64,000 nucleotides of DNA, from contig OZ004584.1 of assembly GCA_963924555.1 (NCBI GenBank), positions 4,463,001 through 4,527,000 of the forward strand, given 5' to 3'. This DNA comes from Crambe crambe. Lineage: Eukaryota; Porifera; Demospongiae; Poecilosclerida; Crambeidae. Below the pieces are notes generated by a model. The model was given only the letters and a program-made list of their open reading frames with translations, made no database searches and had not been told where the DNA came from. Positions within the stretch are counted from its first letter, which is position 1; every line of letters starts with the position of its first letter. Positions 58,701-64,000 of this stretch are shown here, in pieces. A program made the position numbers and the translations under genes.

Positions 58701-61700
58701 CTAGTTAGTTACATTATATAGTCTTTCAATATCTAATGCTACATCTTCACGATTGACCAAAGGGTCCCTCAGAGCCTTGCAGAGATTAATCCAAGATGGT
58801 GCTTCATCTCCTTTCATCTTCAACCATTCATTAACCACCTCCTTCAAACACTGCTTCACATCTTTAGGATGATTAGTCCTTATTGCTTCAATGTCTGGAT
58901 GTGGCAACCCAAGAGCTTCTCCAAGTTCATCCCATTCCTTTGTTATATTCTGTAGTGCTAGTTTGACTTCACGATGGCCTTTTAATATGAAATTATACAG
59001 TACAGGAAGATGGCTATAGACTATACAGAACTCACCAAGTTCTGCCCTTTCACTATCAACACTGGCAAGTTTAGTATGGGTACCATCAGCTGAACCTGCA
59101 TGGACAAACAAACAACAAACAACAACAATAAATAAACACATGTAGTTAGTGGAATTACAATTAACTGACCTTTGGTGTACCAATATCTTCCTTGTGGTGG
59201 AATAGGACTAGTTTTACGATTTTTTTTGCACGTCATTTTTTTAGCCTTGTTTACTTGATGGAGTTCATTGCACAATTCACATCTGAGGCACATTATTGGT
59301 TTGACTCTCTCTTCATTGTAATGAAGATCCCTGAAAGATTTAATGATCAATTTCTCTAGAATCTCACGAATGGTGCTACAAACTTCTTCAATCGAAACTT
59401 CACGATCTTCAGCTGGTGAGAAAGGAAAGAAATTTATCTCTAAATGAGAAGGATTAACTTTAATAGACATTTCATCTCTTTCTGCTTCACAAGATATGAC
59501 ATCAAAAGATACTTGATCTTTGAATATCCTCTCTTCATTGAGTTGAAAATCAGTTTGATACTCCGCTTTGAGATCTGATTCTGGGGTCATAATGTGGGTT
59601 ACCAGGACACCAAACACACCTTTAGGACAATGTCGACGTTCAAAAGTGATAGCAAGAGGTGAAATATCTGTGTGAAAAGTTAATTCAGACTCTGAAACGT
59701 GATTAAGAACACAAGGCATAAAGTACTTCTTTTCCCGACCTTCTGGTGTGGGGAATGCAGTAATAATGCGGAGGTGAACCAAAAGCTGTAGGAACTCGCT
59801 CGAGGTAATTTTATCATCAGTTTTAACAACGCTTTCGAAGGAAGATGCCAAAAAAATGCCCCTCTTCTTGAAATCATCTCTTTCTGTGTCCCTGAGGAAT
59901 TTAGAAGAGAAGGTTTCGATGATGAGATCAGTAACTTTATTGAAGAGAACTTGAGGCTCTTTAACGATAATGTGTCTCAAACCTTTGACATTGAAGTATC
60001 GGATGACACCAATTCTGAGGTGAAGGAAGTGTAGGAGGTCAATTACTTGCTTTCCTGTGATACCATACACTGCTGCCATGGCCTTACATTCCTCGAGAGT
60101 CAATATACATTCTTTTCTAAATTGTAAGTCGAGGCAGAATAACAGATACTTGAGTGGGTATCGGATGGTGAACTCATCACGACCTTTGACTAAATTTTCA
60201 ACCCGTGTTCGAACTTTCTTGAAATCGTTGTCACTATCAGACATATTATTGACAGTAAGCATGACCTTACCTTCATCTGCATCATAATACTCAACTAGGT
60301 TGCGAAATCCATTATTGATGAGCAATGAATCCAAGTATCGATTCATCTTAGCAATTTCAGCATCCAGATCCTCATCTTTAATTCTGGCTTGAAGCTCATC
60401 AATATGAGTGCCAATGATGAATACGAGAGGCTTGTGTGTCTTCACGCGACTTTTACTTGATGTATCCATAGCATACACAGTAGACAAACACTGGAGAAGG
60501 GCTTCTTCTGTAGTGATGGAAGAGGTGTAGTGGTTAGTAGACTCGCTAGCACTAACCCTGTATTCGATGCTGAATTTTTCCTGAAATCCAAGAGTAATAT
60601 TGAAAATAAAGAAGATAATAGATGGGCCAAAAACAAGAAGACCTAAAATTTCTTGGAATTCCACTTGGCCTCCGGTGTCCCTGATATAAAGGGAAAAGGT
60701 TTTCTTGAGGTACTTCTTGAATTTCTTGAACCCATACTTCTTAATTACTGAACGGGTATTCAATGTGATAACTTTTGATTTGATGGTGGCTATCTCTTCA
60801 ATAGAGAGAGCTTTTTGTGCTGCCTGAACTGTCATGTTGGGTGTAACAGTTTCTTCAGGGCGTGTCTCCTGTTCAATAAATGATGATTCTGAATCAATAA
60901 CCTCAGAACCAATAAATGACTCGGTACCTTCTGCTTCATTCCTAACGTCCATTTGGCCCACAAACGATTCGTTACATTCAACTTCTTCCCAAACATCAGA
61001 CTCAAGTATGTTAACTGCCTGGAGAGGGCATGATTTTATGTCAACCACGATGATGGTACCACACACACCAGTGGAAGGGGAGAATTGCTTTCTCTGTCTA
61101 CCTAGTAGACGATCTATGAATGAACTCTTGCCTGAGCCTGGAGGACCAACAAAGGTGGAGTGAGCCATTTTCCTTTCGATCTCTTTATCATTAGCAGCAG
61201 CTTTCTCAACTTTTTCAATAAACTCGTCTGTGACTGCTTCTTCATCAGTATCTGTTTCTTTGACGGCATCACTAGGATCTGTTGCTTCTTTATCAGCATC
61301 AAATTTTGCTACTTCTTCAGCATCTTTAATGTTATCAGGATCTTCATCAATATTTGTCCCTTCTGTTTGATCTGAAGGATAAACATAGGTGTTAGGGAAT
61401 TGGACAGAAATATTAAGGCCACCCTGCCATGCACATTGTCACATTAAGCAGGTTTCACTGTATATATGATAATAATCTGTCCAATTCCCTAACACCTATG
61501 TTTAATTTATCTATCTGTACTTACCACCATCATCTGACCAGAGAAAATGAGTTTTGAGTTGATTGATTTCTACTGCTTCTAGTAGTTCCTTAATGGAATT
61601 CATAAGTTCTTTAGCATTAGTCACAAGCATATCCATTGCTTCAGACAAATCATCAATACTTCCTATGTACATTATAATAGAATGCATTTAGCTGTATCTG

Positions 61701-64000
61701 TGTAAGGAGACCCACAACATCCACACTTCTGAATCTGCACTACAATCCACCACATTGGATATTGAGATACCATACGTACATGCCAAATAATGAATGCATG
61801 CATGCATGACCATGTTACATGAGTTTGTTATAGCTGTGGCATAGCTACTTACCAGCATAGTGTTTTAGTCTGACCAGAGCACCTATTTTCAGCTGTTGAG
61901 AAATGCTGAGAATCTTGGGTATGATAAGATCCTTACTTTCATTTGTATCCTACAAAGGAAAACATTATACGTAATTTTAATCAGAATGGATTTGATAAGT
62001 ATATAGCTACCATTGTTCTCTTGGTAGATTTGATTATTTCATAAGTTTGTTGCTGAATCAGTTGCACTTCGTTTATAAGTGAGTGAATGGAACTTGGATC
62101 ACTAAAAAGATCATGTGCATCAATTTTAACAGAGATAGCCATCTTTAAAGACATACTGAACGAGTGTTTCAATATTGTTCATGATATCAATCATCTTCTT
62201 GACACTGATTAGTACAGGAGTATCCTTTATTCCAATTAACTGGTTCTCCAATGAAGCTTTGGCCACCTAAAACAGCCACACTATTAACTATTTCATTATA
62301 CATAGCTAACTGTTTTAATTACCTTCAGGTGTCGAGTATCCACTTCTAGATATGCATATTTGGTTGCTTCTGTTGGTGAATCTGCAATATCAAACAATTA
62401 TTACTGAATTCAAAGTAGTGTATACAAGTTGATGTGTCAGCTCTTGTCAGGCAACATGATGAAGTCCATCCTTAATATTCTTCCAACTGACCTGGAGTAC
62501 ATCTTGCTATTGCCTGATTTATTACTCTATTAATTTAATATGTACTGTAAAGCAGTCAATCCTTGACCAAATTTGAAAGTTTCAAACACCAGCAGTTCAT
62601 TCAATATGGAACTGCTACCTGACAGCTATAACTTGACTAGTGACATCATCATCTTAAAAAGTGTTATCGCTAATAATAATACATACTTGGAAGACCTGGT
62701 ATCACAAATGTGCACTCTTCATCCAGTCCTTTTACACTCAGCGTTAGAGGCTCTGGTCTGGCACAAACACAGGTGATGGTAATCCTTGGAGGGTAGTCTG
62801 GTATCTCTGAATCTAATACACCCTCTGTCTCTGGAAGGTCAATCTCTGCCTTTGAAATCTATGGACATGCATACATGATTTTTCATTATTGTATAGCTAC
62901 AGTAGATTGAGTTTGTGATAAATGTGATGATCAGCTTTGTGGCAACTATAGGATCAAAATCTCAGGCTATAATGACTACCATTGTGGTTCCAGAATGGCA
63001 TAGAAGTTAGTTATGACCCTAGTCCTAGCCTTAGCCCTACCCTAGCCTTAGCCCTAGCCCTAGCCTTAGCCCTAGCCCTTAACTACATAGCTTTTGTAGC
63101 TACTAAAACAACACATTGATGCTCACATTTGATTTATCCATTAAACATTTTATCCCTTCTCCTGGAACAAGAGTAATTGTGTCAGATACGATTGTCAGTT
63201 GGTTGTATACAATGCGGCCTTCAACTTTTCGTGTCATTCCAGAGTAATTTTCAGCAATATAGTCATCACAATACTGAATTAAAAATGAGAATAAAACATT
63301 TAATTTAAGAGATTATGCATGTATTGGTGGTATATTTTATACCTGTGTATAATATTCGTGCTGAGGGCACATACAAAACACAGCTGTGATATTAGCTGAA
63401 CTCAATGCTCTGTAGAGTCTTGCTGAATATAATAATGGACCTTTAGCTAAATATAAAATTCATTGAAGCAAAATCACAATAGAAGATAATTGTTAAATAC
63501 CTGAAAATAATCCTTTTATCATTCTTATACCTCTCCTCCACCAACTGGAGTGAGTGAGCTTTGTTTGCTTTTTGTAGGAATAAGTTTGAAGTAATAAGGA
63601 AACTATTTCATTATGTCCATTTTGCTCTGCTATCTCCAAAGAAGATTTCCCACTGTTATTTTTCATATGACTATCAGCACCATTTTGAATCAGTAGAGCA
63701 ACTGTTTCAGTGTGTCCATTTCGACTTGCAAATATCAGAGAAGACCAGCCATTGTTATCTTGCATGTCAATTTGTGCACCATTTTGAAGCAGTAGAGCAA
63801 CTGTTTCAGTGTGTCCATTTTTACTTGCAGACATCAGAGAAGATGACCCATCGTTACTTTGCATGTCAATTTGTGCACCATTTTGAAGCAGTAGAGCAAC
63901 AGTTTCAGTGTGTCCATTTTTACTTGCAGACATCAGAGAAGATGACCCATTGTTACTTTGTATGTCGACTTGTGCACCATTTTGAAGCAGTAGAGCAACT
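58701..64000 (-). CDS. Ankyrin/UPA-like/ROCO-like GTPase-COR/death-domain fusion protein, 5' end beyond window
   Basis: Exons on the complement: 63501-64000 (open at the edge), 63343-63440, 63127-63273, 62687-62858, 62323-62381, 62157-62266, 62011-62101, 61853-61949, 61525-61662, 59170-61371, 59036-59095, 58701-58978. Every exon is open and every junction keeps phase. The first ten follow the ankyrin-ZU5-death family. Ankyrin repeats run to YSYKKQTK and continue directly into LTHSSWWRRGIRMIKG, so ZU5 and its preceding intron are deleted in frame. After the family's DDG exon, the usual small exon and death exon are replaced by a 2202-nt exon: acidic lead-in, P-loop GPPGSGKSS, DTGGQ (G3), GTHID (G4-like), then a COR-like region (DLLHFLHLRIGVIRYF, IIVKEPQVLF) and a Cys-rich tail. 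Two last exons give a different death domain (LALQNITKEWDELGEALGL ... PSWINLCKAL). The COR-like part suggests GTP-dependent dimerisation; function in a death-fold signalling complex is inferred. Confidence 0.85.
63017..63082. repeat. Telomere-like hexamer array (CCCTAG/CCTTAG)
   Basis: About 11 degenerate hexamers mixing CCCTAG and CCTTAG, close to the animal telomere CCCTAA, inside an intron of the fusion gene. Ends CCCTTAAC. Confidence 0.8.

Noticed and set aside
61981..62172. Separate 63-codon gene
   Set aside because: It is one linker exon (62011-62101) of the fusion gene read into flanking introns.

Overview
The window looks like a piece of an animal nuclear genome, most likely a demosponge (Porifera). 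The genes have many short GT-AG introns, and the intergenic DNA is AT-rich and full of dinucleotide tracts, GCTAGCTA-type strings and small inverted-repeat elements. The gene content also fits: a myosin X with its split PH domain, a TKL-like kinase joined to Kelch repeats, and a tandem family of ankyrin-ZU5-death-domain genes. The species call is inference; no ribosomal or mitochondrial marker is present.

Left third (1-22293, + strand). One 39-exon gene encodes a myosin X (MyTH4-FERM myosin). My exon joins keep a single frame from 1341 to the stop at 22293 (5709 nt, 1902 codons plus stop). Only the very first coding exon is missing. Its introns hold a tRNA-Asp(GTC), a complete antisense gene for a kinase/coiled-coil/Kelch protein (7635-10158), an 85-bp minisatellite, several MITE-like repeats and long CT/GT/GA tracts that touch splice sites.

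Middle (23036-42322, - strand). A type II membrane protein (23036-24220) converges on the myosin gene. Then come two intact 12-exon ankyrin-ZU5-UPA-like-coiled coil-death-domain genes (24851-29571, 1169 aa; 32182-38727, 976 aa), with a decayed death-domain relic between them. A disabled GMC-type flavoprotein gene lies at 40397-42322.

Right third (42323-64000). The long gene-poor stretches hold foldback and TIR elements, including one 405-bp TIR element that carries a tRNA-like promoter. A third ankyrin-ZU5-death copy (50088-54360) is a pseudogene. The fourth copy (58701 to beyond the right edge) is the most notable object. Its ankyrin and UPA-like exons run in frame into a 2.2-kb exon coding a ROCO-like GTPase with a COR-like region, followed by a different death domain. 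Its ZU5 domain has been removed by an in-frame deletion that also removed an intron.

The four same-strand paralogs, with variable ankyrin number, one relic, one pseudogene and one domain-shuffled member, look like a birth-and-death family of death-domain scaffold or sensor proteins. A role in innate immunity or apoptosis is inferred from domain content only.
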